A program made the position numbers and the translations under genes. Positions 13,250-24,745 of a stretch of DNA of 64,000 nucleotides are shown here, piece by piece (the first letter of the stretch is position 1; the number at the start of each line of letters is the position of its first letter). Under the pieces are notes generated by a model, which was not told where the DNA came from, made no database searches, and worked only from the letters and a program-made list of their open reading frames with translations. Source of the stretch: Plasmopara viticola (lineage: Eukaryota; Oomycota; Peronosporomycetes; Peronosporales; Peronosporaceae); assembly GCA_001695595.3 (NCBI GenBank), contig MBPM02000006.1, forward strand, positions 868,001 through 932,000, in the 5' to 3' direction.

Positions 13250-16200
13250 GCAGCATGCTATAAATGTGGCATTGCTTTTCAACGTATTTAAGCGAATCAG
13301 AATATTCGAGGTGTACCATATGCTGTCTTTAGAGTAGAAGCTCAAGCTATAAAAGTAGTCGGTCAAGAGAGACCCGTCACTGCATTTATCGACAATGGAC
13401 GTAATCTTACCGGTGAACTCCAAGCCTTGGTGAAGCGACTGGAGCTCAAAATGACTCAGATTAAGGTAAGGAAAGTCGACCTTAATCACGTCAAGATTGT
13501 TTACCGCCCCGAAGAAGTGTAAAACTGAATTTACACATACCTAATGCCTTTTAACATCGAAAGCATTCCGTACCATGCCTATTCCTGAGAATAAGATCGT
13601 TATCATCTACGTGGTCAAATCCAGGTATCAGCCAAACTGCAGGGCGTATGACATATCGCACACAAAGCTCCACGCAGCATTTAGCTAAATTCGCATTAAT
13701 AAATGTTCCTCCAGATGCCTGATGGACAACGCAAGGCTCACATAAATAAGAGTTGCAAGACTCATAAATACTATCGGTAACAAGGCAACCGTAGCCGCTA
13801 AAAAAAAGGCGGTCGATTCCTTCTCACCAGAGTCTGGCTGAGTCATGACAAAAACTTTAGAGCATTCTTTGTCGTCAATCCGCATGATTCCGAGAAAGCT
13901 GAGTCAAAAATTAAAACAAGAAATCGTTTAGAAACAATCTGGCGTATGAAGCGCTATGCAAGTCACAGACAAGGTGTTCGCACAGAGCTTACTAGCGAAA
14001 CCTCTCAGAGCGCAAGAGATTCGAGTACGAAATTTTGATCATACATGGTATTTAGTCGACATCTGATAAGCGATGACATCAGAGTCCTGAACAGCGCAGG
14101 ACAATTCAAGAATAGGCCAAAGAGGTGGTTCACGTAGCCTTTTTTTGACCAAGTACGTCTGTCTTCACGGCGACAACGTCCTAATTAAAGAAGTCTATAG
14201 ATTGGCGCAGTGTCTTGTCAGCTTAATCTGGCAACAATCTTGCAGGCGATACTGATGCCGCGTAGAGAATGCCATTACGCAAAGGGCCTACTGTAGAGCT
14301 ACTATCAGGTCAGAATCCGTTAATCGGGTACCCATCTACCGCTTTTTCGACCCCTGATGGTCAATTTGAGTATCTAATCACTCTTTTGGGACTGAGCGAA
14401 AGCATAGGTACGCTAGACCGGCTTTTGCAGAAAGTCTCTTGAGGTTTATGGGGTGTAATAAAAATCTACTTTGGTGGTAGTTACGTGCTCACATGTCTCG
14501 GACCACTTTGGACCATGTACGCAATCGGTGTGAAGACCAGCAATTTTACATCAAGTTGTCAAAGTGCCAGTTCTACGGGGATGAGATCTCATGCCCAGGA
14601 ACTTTATTCGACAAAAAGGATTCTGGTTGACCTCGACAAGGCTAAAATGACGCCAAATGTCCTGCGCTCAAGACAACGAAGCAAACGGAGTGCAACTTAG
14701 GTACTAGATTTTATGTCTTACGGTTCTGCGAGGACTTTGCGCAATTTTCAAACGCACTTTACGATAATAAAACATTTGAAAATGTCCTTGCGAAGCGATC
14801 GAGCTCACGGACGGACAACTGCGCTGCTTCACCAAATTTAAGCATCGCTCGACGTTTCCACTTGTTGTCAATGAACGCCTCGGATATTGCGATTATGACA
14901 ATTGTTTTTCAAAAGGAGGGAGAGCTAGAGCTAGATTCAATCATGCATGCGCCAAAAGTGTGGCAAGTGTATCTTTACTATCGACCATCCACGGTCGAAA
15001 CAAATCACAGAAGTATTAAGATGGTCCCGACGCAGAAGATCGCAAAACGCAGAGTAAATCGATGATTCAATGAGCTTGCCGAGGTTCAGTCTTTGTTCAA
15101 GTGGATCCTTGGTGAATCTAACACCGTCGCTTATATACTATCACGCAAATTGGAATTCAATAGCAAAGCTTTCCGATTTAGCTTCCAAGAGCTACTGGAA
15201 GCGGATAAGAAACGCGAGATTGTGGCGACAATCAAGACAAACAAGGGGACAGGAACTCAATCCGCAAAAACAATGTATGCGTGGAATAGGGACCTACAGC
15301 ACACCATCAAACTGTTGAAAAATGGAGATGATGTGCCAAAATACTCATTAAAGGATGTTTTTTATTACCAAATTGGCGAAGATGGGACTCCACGACTGTA
15401 TATTTCAGACGACGAAGATCTGGATTATTGCGTTATCTATGAATCCACGATTCTATATTGGCAGGTCACCCAGACCTACCTCGAAGTACGTCGAAAATAC
15501 TACTGCAACAAGGCTTGACGAACTAAATAACAGCAATACTTCAGTCTCTATATGTTCCACGTGATAGATAGGTCGACGTTTTAATGGACTTCATCGTGAC
15601 TTTACAGGAGATTCAAAGTGCTTTTAATGCTGCCATGATCGCTTGACAATCTGGGCTGTGTTTATCGCTACGAAAACAACGGACGATATTGCAAATATTG
15701 CAAAGGTCTTCATGAAGAAATATATAAGCGACTATGACATGCCTGAGACCATTGTGTCGGACCGAGATATTATATCTACATCTTAGTTTGGGCAAGCAAT
15801 CGTGTCTGTTTTGGAAACGAAACACAAATGGGTGAATCCTCGAAGAATTTTTACGAGATGCCTTCATCCCTTCACAAAAAATCGATATGACTCTCTGCAT
15901 CTAGCTGATGCAGCTTTTAATCGACGCGTACACTCTACAAGTGAAATAGCACCGTCCAAATCACATCTAGGATATGTTATTTATCTGCCGGATGTGGCTT
16001 AGCGGATTTCACACTTTGGCAATATTATCGCAGAGTTTCTACTCAGGGGCGTCACAAAGGTTCGCTCGTCGAAAAAGCTCGCGCCAAAATGTGTTGGCCC
16101 ACTCCCGATCGTGAAGAATGTCTCGCAAAGTGCCAATGCGTTGGTATCATCGAGAGGATTGTAGCTGCATTCACTGTCAAAGCCGTATCGCAAGGACCAC

Positions 16201-16330
16201 AAGCGTTGGCAAAAGGTAAATGTTTAAGGTCATGTAAACTCAGGTTAAGTAAACAACTTGAAGAGTACGTAAAGCCTCCAAATGTGAAGTCCGAAATTGT
16301 ATTGCTCGCTGTTAAAGCTCGTCCCAATAG
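13250..16330 (+). mobile_element. Ty3/gypsy retrotransposon relic (gag end to integrase)
   Basis: Blocks occur in canonical order on the plus strand. A CYKCG half zinc knuckle lies at 13256-13270. A protease-like FIDNG follows near 13390. Reverse transcriptase is visible around 14330-14700 (DGQFEYLIT, then LLQKV, then KLSKCQFYGDEISC). RNase H is at 14860-15190 (FQKEGELE, TVETNHRSI, GESNTVA). Integrase spans about 15640-16250 (YDMPETIVSDRD, then AAFNRRVHS and LGYV, then LAPKCVGP). Stops and frameshifts break every block, and the RNase H has lost the segment between EGELE and IMHA. The element is dead. It ends about 50-100 bp beyond the 3' end of the TIR-ankyrin gene, with which it is tail to tail. 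Confidence 0.85.
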
Positions 16331-16423
16331 CGTGCTAAGTGTAGCAGCTCGAAGAGAGCAAGTCGTGTACCATTAAAGTAATCGAAGTACTATGGTTGGT
16401 TGATAGAGTTAATCCCACTGTTA

Positions 16424-19400
16424 TTACATGCGAATATGAGTACTTGGAAGATCCAAATGGACGTCTTCAATGCCCGACATGGACTCAAAGTTGCGCGTGA
16501 CTGTATGCCCATCGCTTATCCTGCATACAAAGTCACCATGGTCGCTCTCTAGCACATCGCCCTCTTGAATAACAAGCTCGGCAACAGCTTCCCGGTCGAG
16601 ATCCTTGGCGCCTGGTTCGATAAACGACACGAACGACGAGTTGACACTCGCCAAACTTGTAACATTGTCTAAGATGGAACCCTGTCGTGCACTGTAATGA
16701 CGACGTACGCCTTGAATGAGTCGATCCATGCTCGGTTTAAAGTCCATGCCGTTGCCCATAAAGTGAAACAAGTCATTGCACGCGAGCGAGTACCGTTTAT
16801 CAAGGTCAATGACCAAGTCATTCAACGTAATGGGAAAGATCGGTCGTCCCTTGTCCTCTGCAAGCGCCAATTGGTCGCGTACCAACTCACTCGTCATCGT
16901 TTGTTTCGAGACAATCACGAGAAAGCACGTACAATGCACAATTGCTTCCTGCGCCGCGTGGATACGCACATCAAAGTGTTGCCCGTCGACGTGGCGGTCA
17001 CCGTAGCACACAATGCCAGCATCTGTCAATTCACGATACAATTCGTGCACGAACCCAGCGTGTTGATCACCGTGCGAGAGAAAGATGAAGGGGCGTTGGG
17101 CACCGCTGGCATTTGGATCCCATTGCTCAAACCCGCGCGAGAAACTCAACCCCGTGCTGGCCAAGAGGGTACCCGTGGCCGTCTGGTGGAGTTTATTCAC
17201 ACGGCGATTTTTCGCAATGTTTTTTCGCTGGATCGCGTCCCGCTTCTTTTGAATTTCGTCTCGCACCCCATCGAGCAGCAGGCGAAATTGGGCCTGGAAC
17301 TTGGTTTCATCGTACGCGTACTCAATCTGCCGCACGTTACTACTATTGCGTCTCGTCTCGAGAATCGACGGTTCGAACGGAATGAGCTGACGGGTGTAGA
17401 GATACACTTGTAAAGTCTCGGTGATCCGAACGTTTTCCGTCGAGACGGCCACAATGGGCGTCCCCACCTGCTTTGCCAAAGCCAATTCCTTCAAGCACCA
17501 TTCGGATTGCGCGTAATCTTCCGTCAATACACAAAGGACGACGGCCGCATTCGTAATCCCGCGCGCAATCTCCTCACGCCACACGGCGCCGCCCCCAATG
17601 CCACTGGGCTCCATTAAATCCAACCACGTCGTCACGTTTGCCTCTTCCAACGCTTTCCGAATCTTTTGCGCAAATTCGGCGTGCGAGTGGGTATAACTAA
17701 TCATCACATCGCGGTGGCCAGCAGCTCGTTTAATTTCAAACAGCAAGCGCGTCGACGTGGTACAATCCAGTGGCCGCAAGCCTTCACTGTTCATTTTCAT
17801 CAAATTGCCGCCATTGGCAAGGATGGCAAGGGCCGATTGTTCATTCTCTTCCCGCACGGCAATGTGCAAGGCCGTGTCGCCCGTCGTGGGCACTTGCGCG
17901 TTGATATCGCCCCCCGCCGACGTCAAGACACTAAAGACTTCGTGGGTCGCATCGAGGCCCGAGGCCGCGCACATGAGTGGCGTCATGCAGTCGACATCGA
18001 CCTGTTTCACATCGGCACCGGCGTCCAGGAGCGAACGCACGACGGCGGTCCGGTTCAATCGCGCGGCCCAATGCAACGGCGTCCGTCCTCGAGCGTCTTG
18101 GAAATTCGGGTCGGCGCCGGCTTCGAGAAGCAGATCCACGACTTCGAGGGCCCCACTGACAGCGGCCCAATGCAGTGGCGTACGTCGATTCAAGCCCACG
18201 TAGCCCAATTCCCCTAGGCAATCGAGGTCCGTGTGTTTGCGGAGGAATTTGCGGACGGCCAAGACATCGTTGCGACCGGCAGCCAAGTGAAAGGGCGTGA
18301 GGGCGACGTCGCCGCCCCATTCTTCCAATTCTTGCGCCACGGCGTAATTGCCACGGAGGTACGCAAGCTGCAAGGCCGTCAAGGTATTCATGTACCCCGG
18401 GTCGGGGACCGCGAGGGGGTCGGCACCGTGGACGAGGAGCTCGCGGACAATGTCGGGGTGTTCTGCGAGAAAGAGCGGGGGCACGCGATCGGATCGGTAC
18501 GACGACCGGGCCAGAGTACACGGCGACGCACCCCGTCGCAGCAACCACCGCACGGCGTCGAGTTGCCCCGTGGACACGGCGCAGTGCAGCGGCGTCACGA
18601 GCGTCGACCGAAAGATCGAGACGGCCGAGTCTTCTTCCCTCCCACTGCCGTCGAGCCCGGGCCGCGCGACAAAGAAGCGCGCAAAGTACCAAAAGAGATC
18701 GCCCGTCGAAATCCGAACGCGACTAAACTTGTCCATCGCCGTCACGTCAAAGCCGCGGGCTTCCAGCAGCTCCAACGCGCGGACGTTGCCATGGTAGGCG
18801 GCCACGTGCACGGGGTTTTTGCGCGACAAGGCAAAGAGACCGCCCACGAGCGTCGCGGACGCGTAGCTTGTCCGTGGAAACCCGTGCTCGGGGCCCGTCA
18901 AGCCCGCGGCTTGGGCGTAATCCAACACGTCGCGCATTCCGCGCAAATCGCCTTGGCGCGTGGCCTTGTACAAGCGCTTGCGGACGACGGCCAAGGCCTT
19001 GTCCGCTTGCGTCATGAGCTGATCGACGCCGGGATCCATGACGTGCGTCCGCACGTCCCCCGTTTGATCGCTCTCTCGAAACGCCCCGAGCAGCATCTTG
19101 ACGTGTTCGCGAAAGCGTGCAAAGTATTGCAACTGCAAAAAGATGCCATTGAAACACAATATGCTCACGAGCGCAAAGACTTGCACGGCGAGGAGGTGGC
19201 AGTGGAAGACGCCGCCTTTGAAAAACATGTAGAGAAAGAACACGACGACAAAGGCTTGGAAGAGGACGAGGAGGACCGCGACGACTTCGCACAGTTGGAA
19301 CACAAGGCGTCGTTTGATCTTGGTGAGGTTCCCGTCGTCGTGGGCGTCGTGGTCGAGGTCCATGCCGCCCGTGCCGCTGTCAACGTCTGTCTTGCCACTT

Positions 19401-20137
19401 TGGGCCCCCGTGGCCGGAGGAGAAAAGGTGGCGTTGCGTTTAAAGGGCTCAAAGACGCGCCAGCCCGAGCCCGGGAACCAGAGCAGCATGACGGCAGGGA
19501 GGGTGTGGTAGATCAAGGCCGAGAAACCCACGACGTTTTCGCAACTCGTGGCTTGGAACGTGTACACGATGCGCGGCGATTGCAACACAAAGCCGTAGAC
19601 ATGAGGGAGCGTGGGGTCCAAGACGAGCCACGGGGGTTTGTAAAAGTAGTAGAAACACAAGCCGGTAGCCAATAGACACGACAGAGGGAGCCCTGTCTGG
19701 AGGAGACGCCGCGCAAAAAAGGAATTGTGGTGAAAACGAGCAGTGAGCCAATGACGCGGGACGTCGGGGGGCTTGCCCCGTAACGCCACGCGAGGGTGGA
19801 CGCTATAGAAGGACCGTTTCTTGGTCGAGAGGATCGAGGAGGGATGCCGTCGACGCACTTGACCCGCGTGGGACGTCCCGAGCGGATTCAACGACACGTA
19901 CGAGCTGACACTGAGGCGCGAAACGGCGCTTGACGTGATGCCGCCTTGGGCTAAGAGCGGCGTCAATGAGAGCCGATGCGGGTCCGGGTCACTCTCTTGC
20001 AACAACGTGCCGTGGCCGCCAAGGGAGATGGACAACCCGCGCGGCTCAGTCTTGCACGTCTTGGCCTCCCTGTCGGACACACAAGGACGGACGACGGGCT
20101 TGATCTCGCTCGGTGGGCTGGCCATTTCGTCGTACAT
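16424..20137 (-). CDS. Four-TM ankyrin-repeat protein with tandem TIR domains
   Basis: Intact 1237-residue frame. An open frame extends to 20206, but the first ATG is at 20137-20135 (purine at -3). Numbering from that Met: a low-complexity N-terminus (1-130), four hydrophobic segments (about 145-165, 202-221, 282-306 and 313-334), ankyrin repeats (about 385-795, best preserved as TPLHWAA at 653-660 and 686-692), then two TIR domains. TIR1 (about 809-955) has the MISYTHSHAEF start, a WLDLMEPSG BB-loop region and SEWCLKEL. Trp880 and Glu884 match the W-x3-E of plant NADase TIRs. TIR2 (about 1015-1155) has LSHGDQHAGF, but TSELVRDQL puts Gln1089 where the catalytic Glu should be. The family suggests NAD-cleaving or scaffold signalling at a membrane, with both termini probably cytosolic. 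The gene is far more GC-rich than its AT-rich flanks. The exact substrate and pathway are unknown. Confidence 0.9.
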   Translation of the reverse strand: MYDEMASPPSEIKPVVRPCVSDREAKTCKTEPRGLSISLGGHGTLLQESDPDPHRLSLTPLLAQGGITSSAVSRLSVSSYVSLNPLGTSHAGQVRRRHPSSILSTKKRSFYSVHPRVALRGKPPDVPRHWLTARFHHNSFFARRLLQTGLPLSCLLATGLCFYYFYKPPWLVLDPTLPHVYGFVLQSPRIVYTFQATSCENVVGFSALIYHTLPAVMLLWFPGSGWRVFEPFKRNATFSPPATGAQSGKTDVDSGTGGMDLDHDAHDDGNLTKIKRRLVFQLCEVVAVLLVLFQAFVVVFFLYMFFKGGVFHCHLLAVQVFALVSILCFNGIFLQLQYFARFREHVKMLLGAFRESDQTGDVRTHVMDPGVDQLMTQADKALAVVRKRLYKATRQGDLRGMRDVLDYAQAAGLTGPEHGFPRTSYASATLVGGLFALSRKNPVHVAAYHGNVRALELLEARGFDVTAMDKFSRVRISTGDLFWYFARFFVARPGLDGSGREEDSAVSIFRSTLVTPLHCAVSTGQLDAVRWLLRRGASPCTLARSSYRSDRVPPLFLAEHPDIVRELLVHGADPLAVPDPGYMNTLTALQLAYLRGNYAVAQELEEWGGDVALTPFHLAAGRNDVLAVRKFLRKHTDLDCLGELGYVGLNRRTPLHWAAVSGALEVVDLLLEAGADPNFQDARGRTPLHWAARLNRTAVVRSLLDAGADVKQVDVDCMTPLMCAASGLDATHEVFSVLTSAGGDINAQVPTTGDTALHIAVREENEQSALAILANGGNLMKMNSEGLRPLDCTTSTRLLFEIKRAAGHRDVMISYTHSHAEFAQKIRKALEEANVTTWLDLMEPSGIGGGAVWREEIARGITNAAVVLCVLTEDYAQSEWCLKELALAKQVGTPIVAVSTENVRITETLQVYLYTRQLIPFEPSILETRRNSSNVRQIEYAYDETKFQAQFRLLLDGVRDEIQKKRDAIQRKNIAKNRRVNKLHQTATGTLLASTGLSFSRGFEQWDPNASGAQRPFIFLSHGDQHAGFVHELYRELTDAGIVCYGDRHVDGQHFDVRIHAAQEAIVHCTCFLVIVSKQTMTSELVRDQLALAEDKGRPIFPITLNDLVIDLDKRYSLACNDLFHFMGNGMDFKPSMDRLIQGVRRHYSARQGSILDNVTSLASVNSSFVSFIEPGAKDLDREAVAELVIQEGDVLESDHGDFVCRISDGHTVTRNFESMSGIEDVHLDLPSTHIRM

Positions 20138-20209
20138 TTTCGTCCGAGAGGAAACGGGCGCAAACTTCTGTCGCTCGAGACACAAGCACGAGTCGTGGAG
20201 CGTCGATTA

Positions 20210-21002
20210 AAAGGCGTCGTAGGAAAAGAAATGCGTCAGCAGTGACGGACCCGACCCCTCGTCCGGCCAGTTGCGACTGAATAGGGTTTCTACTAAATCA
20301 AGAGACTTTCGATTTACATATGGATTGGCGGAATATCAGTGATTATGTGAGACGCAAAGTGGTACTGATTTAAGGTAGACGTTTAACGTCATGTACTTTG
20401 TGCAAAGATGTAATGGTACGGGAAGACAGTATCTTTGATACATTCTTTGGTTTCAAATGAAACTGTTGTAGGGAGAGAAAAAGAAAACCTGTGTTGCCGG
20501 CGATGAACTGAACGACTGTCATAGCAGCATTAGTCATTCAGTGTAGCGCACCTACAGACGTTTGTGTGCTACAATTTTAATGTCTCAAAAAAAGCTAAAC
20601 TAGTGTTGGACACACAGGCATCAAGCACAAAATTTTAGAAATGTGGTTGCACATTTCTAATAAGCACAGTTTTCTCGCGCATTTTAATAGTACACCCCTG
20701 AATGCGTATGAATCAGGCGGGTGGCGTCACATGATACCGGCTGGGCTTAAGTTCAGAGATTACGAGCGCATAAAAATTAATGCCGCCATTGCATTAAAGT
20801 AGATATACATGCTGACATGCTCAACATTTCGCAGCGCGGATACTAAGCGAACACACAAAAGCTACAAAAATTGCCAATTGGTTGCTGCGCCTCTGCAATT
20901 GATAGCTTTTCTCTCTGGTAAGCGTAAGGCTCAACTCGATGAGGGGAGCTGCCCGGCCCTGCTTCGCGGAAACCACTAGGTAGCACCCTACCTCGACTCC
21001 GT
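20210..21002. other. Upstream flank of the TIR-ankyrin gene
   Basis: Presumed promoter side of the minus-strand TIR-ankyrin gene. I found no clean oomycete initiator; the nearest candidate is GACGCATTTC on the minus strand near 20225-20236, about 90 bp before the ATG, and it is weak. A small perfect hairpin, AGGTAG-CACC-CTACCT, lies at 20978-20993. Confidence 0.4.
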
Positions 21003-21065
21003 TGATCTTTTCGTCTGACTTCGTTTCACGATTTAATCGCGAAACGAAGTCAGACGAAAAGATTA
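21003..21065. repeat. Perfect 23-bp inverted repeat with short loop
   Basis: Bases 21005-21027 are the exact reverse complement of 21041-21063. The 13-base centre contains a further CGAT-TTA-ATCG fold, leaving one A-C mismatch. One more pair (21003/21065) closes the base after a G-T wobble. In a neighbourhood where everything else is decayed, a 46-base perfect palindrome is conspicuous. It could be the core of a foldback element, the source of a hairpin RNA, or a recent inverted duplication. Confidence 0.9.
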
Positions 21066-22440
21066 TGGAAAATCGGGCAGCATTGCGTTGCTTAGGCTAT
21101 GTATGACCTTTCTACAATTCGTTACTTAGTGCTCATAAAGCCAAAAAGTTGTGAAAAAAAAGTCTCGCTTATAAAAAATGCTGGTATTTTGAAGAGTACC
21201 AAATTAGATATAGTCTCTACTAGAATACGAAATGAAAATTAGTAAGCTTAAGAAAAAAAATGATTATTATACAGAATAGAATAGTCATTGGACTGCCCCC
21301 GTTTGTCCTCTTTCGATAAATGGTTGCTTACACGAAGATCGCATATCTTTTGACACGCCTATGTGCCGAGTGACTTGATGATGCCTTGTATCCAATCCTA
21401 CGCTCAGTGTCTACCTGAACCTACTCAATAGTTCCATGAAGTTTCTGTCGCGTAGCTTGCACTGCACTGAAGACCTGCTGGCTTCTATGGGTCTGACGAA
21501 GCAGCTGCATAATTTGTCGACTACAGCCAAAACGTCACAGCGCCCGCGCTTTATGAGCAAATTAGATGCAAGCAACACAGACTATGACATTCCGTTGGTA
21601 ATTCCAACTGCTGCGTCCAAGCTGGTAAATATTTGAATGCACAAAAGACAGAGTATTCTCCAGCGGACTAATTATGCAAAACGGTCACATAAGCGGCCTT
21701 GATCACGGAGGATAAGATGTGCATGGCGTCCACTCTCTACCTAAATTGCCGGACTAAAAGTTGTGCACTTACCCGTTAAATCACTTCACCAGTGTTTTTC
21801 GTGCTCTGGACTTGCATGAAGGGACATTTGAGAGAAACGTCCATTTCGGCAAAGTTGAGATTCGTCAGCACATCCGCTTTTTTTGCCTGTAGTCAATGCA
21901 AGGCCTAAATATAATCATATGTCAAAGGAAATCGACGTTTTCTGTTACAGGACGCCACTACACCATCAAGACACGGTGATTGTGCTCATAAACGGTTCAT
22001 GTATAAGCCCGTCTCGCACTGAATCCGATCGAGTGGCGTTGGCGGCGACCAGTCAAATCACTTTCAAAATGAGTACAGCTAGAAACATGCTTGCATCCCT
22101 AAATGCCGCAAATCAGAAGTTCCTTATCAGAGTAGAGGGATTTGTAGACATGCTAATCAGTGTCAATGCATTTAAGGATTGTCGATCAAAGCCGCATAAT
22201 ATGTCTTGGCTACAAAGAGCAAAGGAAATGATCATTTGTGTCTCCCGATGAGGGCTAACAAAGGGAAATTCGTCTCACCAAGAGATTCGGAGGATTTATG
22301 ACAGAAGCCATATCATTAGCACAGAAAACCGCTAGTCACCAGTCTTTTTTATTCGTGAAGGGCTATGGTCGATGCAAACCGATAGACCATTTGCCTCTGA
22401 GGGACTGACAGCTTATTTTGAACCGCAATTTTGTACACGT
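21066..22440 (+). other. Probable gag-side debris of a gypsy element
   Basis: Two plus-strand frames (21436-21636 and 21883-22251) lie directly upstream of a gypsy protease motif at 22472. Their position suits a decayed gag region, but no zinc knuckle or other diagnostic motif is visible, so the assignment rests on context only. Confidence 0.3.
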
Positions 22441-24745
22441 AAGTGTACGTGGTAATATAAAATCTTTTTTAGTCTTGCTAGACTCGGGTGCGTCGTAATA
22501 TTCTATTTACATTAAAGAGATAGGATATTTTGTTGTGATGTTTTGAAAAAAAAGCAGTTTGTGTTAGTCGAATTCGGTTCACCTGGCAAATGAGGCAGTT
22601 CTAGACGTCCCCGAGTCGAATTAGATCTGGATTTGAAAATTCAAGATTCCAAAGAACAAAATCCTAGACATGTATAAGTCTAGAGCGCGCGGTGACTAGA
22701 AAAGCATGAGCCTTTTATTGACTGGCGGGGCACAGCTATAGCCCCCGATCCATCAATTCAGCGCGAATACTTTCATGTGTCGAAATTTCACCCCGATTTC
22801 GTGAACAACGTTTTCGAGCGAAAGATTGGGCCAACTAAATGAAAGAGGTATCGAAGATAACTTCACAAAGATAGACGTGTCGACGCTTACGAGACCTTTG
22901 GTTGTGGGTGGAAAGGACTTGTTAGTAACACTGGCAGTCGAAGACGCTAATGACAGCGCTTTAGATGGATCTACAGATACGAGTTGGTTAAGCTTTTAAG
23001 GCTAGCAACATAGGTTCGCAATATACAATAATCAATTAAATATTAAAGTCGAATATATGGCACTACCAGCTGGAGCGATTAAATTTTAGACGCGCATAAT
23101 GATTGTTTTTAGGACACAGTAGGTGCTGCAGGTTCGCAAATGAGTTGCAAAGTACCACCGGGTTACGATAAGAGAATGGGGACACGAAATCAAACTGCTT
23201 TCTAAGCTTCTTCACAAAAGCAATTTACAATCAAAATTCGTATTGCGTAACGGAAAATTTCGATGATGGGAATTGCAGAAGAGTCAGAGCTACCGAATCA
23301 TAAGTGCTCGAAGCTACAGAGGTATTGGCTGAATCTAAATTTGGTAAAATCTTTTATGAAATTGAAAATGTCTTGAATCAGCCTTATAGGCAGCGTATGT
23401 TACGACTTGACACAAAGATACTTTAGGGTCCCAAAGACGTTGTATAAATTTGTAAATAGAGTAGTCGAAAACACTTTTTTGGATTGTAAAGTTGATAGAC
23501 AAAATAATCTAGGCCAGACACGAAGTGCTTTGTCATTAGAAAATGACCACTTTCACGAGAGAAATAGGAGCTTGCAGTTTGCGGATATTTTTGCGCAGAA
23601 GATTACGAAACTGTAGTAGTATTTGAGATCAATATAAAAACATACATTGGTGACGATTTAATAACAAAGCGATGCCATTTTTTGAAAAGACGGAACATGT
23701 CATAATAAGAGAGTTTAATATCCCGCGAATAGAAACTAATCTATGCATATAGTCAGCCAAGCAGTGCAACAATACTACCAGCATAATAGGGTATACGTCG
23801 TAAAATATAGAGTAATTGCTAGTCAACTCAAGGGGCTACACCTATAAATCATATTCCTTTTAAGGATTCGAGGAGTCGAATATCCTTCTCACGGCGATCG
23901 GTCCCTTAAGCAGCATAGATTGACTAGTGGTATTACGAAGTCGTCAAACGTCCCGAAGCCATTCATAGGTATCAGCCTACATATTTTCGACGATAATTTG
24001 TCCATAGCCGCTTTAAAGGAGATGAGTCGGCTTTTAAGGTCATTGTTTTTGGGCTTGTAACTTTCTGTAAACATGTAGTTGTTGACGAGATTAAATTCGC
24101 CGCGTTTTTATAGGAAGTCATGGGATAACGTAAACTAATCGAAAATGTAAGTCGTCTCAACTAGGTCTACGACACGTGTTTAAGCTCTATTAGAACGACT
24201 TATCAGCTATTTGCATTAGAACTTTGCTGACTGAAACAGACTCGCGAAGCATTTCGCCGATCCACAAAGAGGAAGATATGCGATGCTGGAAAAGCGAGCA
24301 TTGGAAAGCATCAATGAAAAGCTTTAGCAAGCACACATTTTGGATTTGCCGGTAAGAATATAGCCGTTGAGCATTCTTTATGTCGCTTCTAACATTGTCA
24401 TTGACTGCTCGTCACTGCAGCTTGCTGAGAGAGGAGATGAGCAGGCATCTTGCTCAGATTAACTTAGCCCACCAAAACTACTTCGTCATAGCAAATAGTG
24501 ATTCGATATGAACTTAGCGATTGTAGATTTCTGAGTGCGAATTATGGGTGACCTTTTTGGTCGATTTGACCATGAACCCTTAAGGACTAACATGGTCAAG
24601 CTCAGACTCCCTCCAAGATTTAGCAAAATGGTAGCTTCTCGTCGAATGATATAAGATTCACGTAAAGTACAAGCCTGATACGACTAATGTGCTTATTGAC
24701 GCGCTTTCGCGCAGGGTAGATTATGAGTTGGCCCAAATTTAAAGG
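22441..24745 (+). mobile_element. Ty3/gypsy retrotransposon relic (protease to RNase H)
   Basis: A retropepsin core VLLDSGAS is encoded at 22472-22495 and is followed at once by a TAA. Downstream, HEPFIDWRGTAI (about 22707-22745) matches the linker between protease and reverse transcriptase in gypsy elements. The end of RNase H is clear at about 24664-24741, where KYKPDTTNV is followed by DALSRR and DYELAQ. The intervening reverse transcriptase is too decayed to read. This copy belongs to a different gypsy subgroup from the 13.2-16.3 kb relic, because its RNase H ends DALSRR-DYEL rather than ALSRNPE. Confidence 0.75.

Noticed and set aside
17931..18692. 253-codon minus-strand frame rich in Arg
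   Set aside because: A different frame of the ankyrin coding region; no motif, extreme Arg bias.
18233..19675. 480-codon plus-strand open frame
   Set aside because: It lies wholly antisense to the TIR-ankyrin gene. The GC-rich codon use of that gene leaves few stops on the other strand. The translation has no domain and is compositionally biased (Arg, Glu, His).
20138..20185. 16-residue N-terminal extension of the TIR-ankyrin protein
   Set aside because: It starts with TTG; the first ATG is at 20137 and has a purine at -3.
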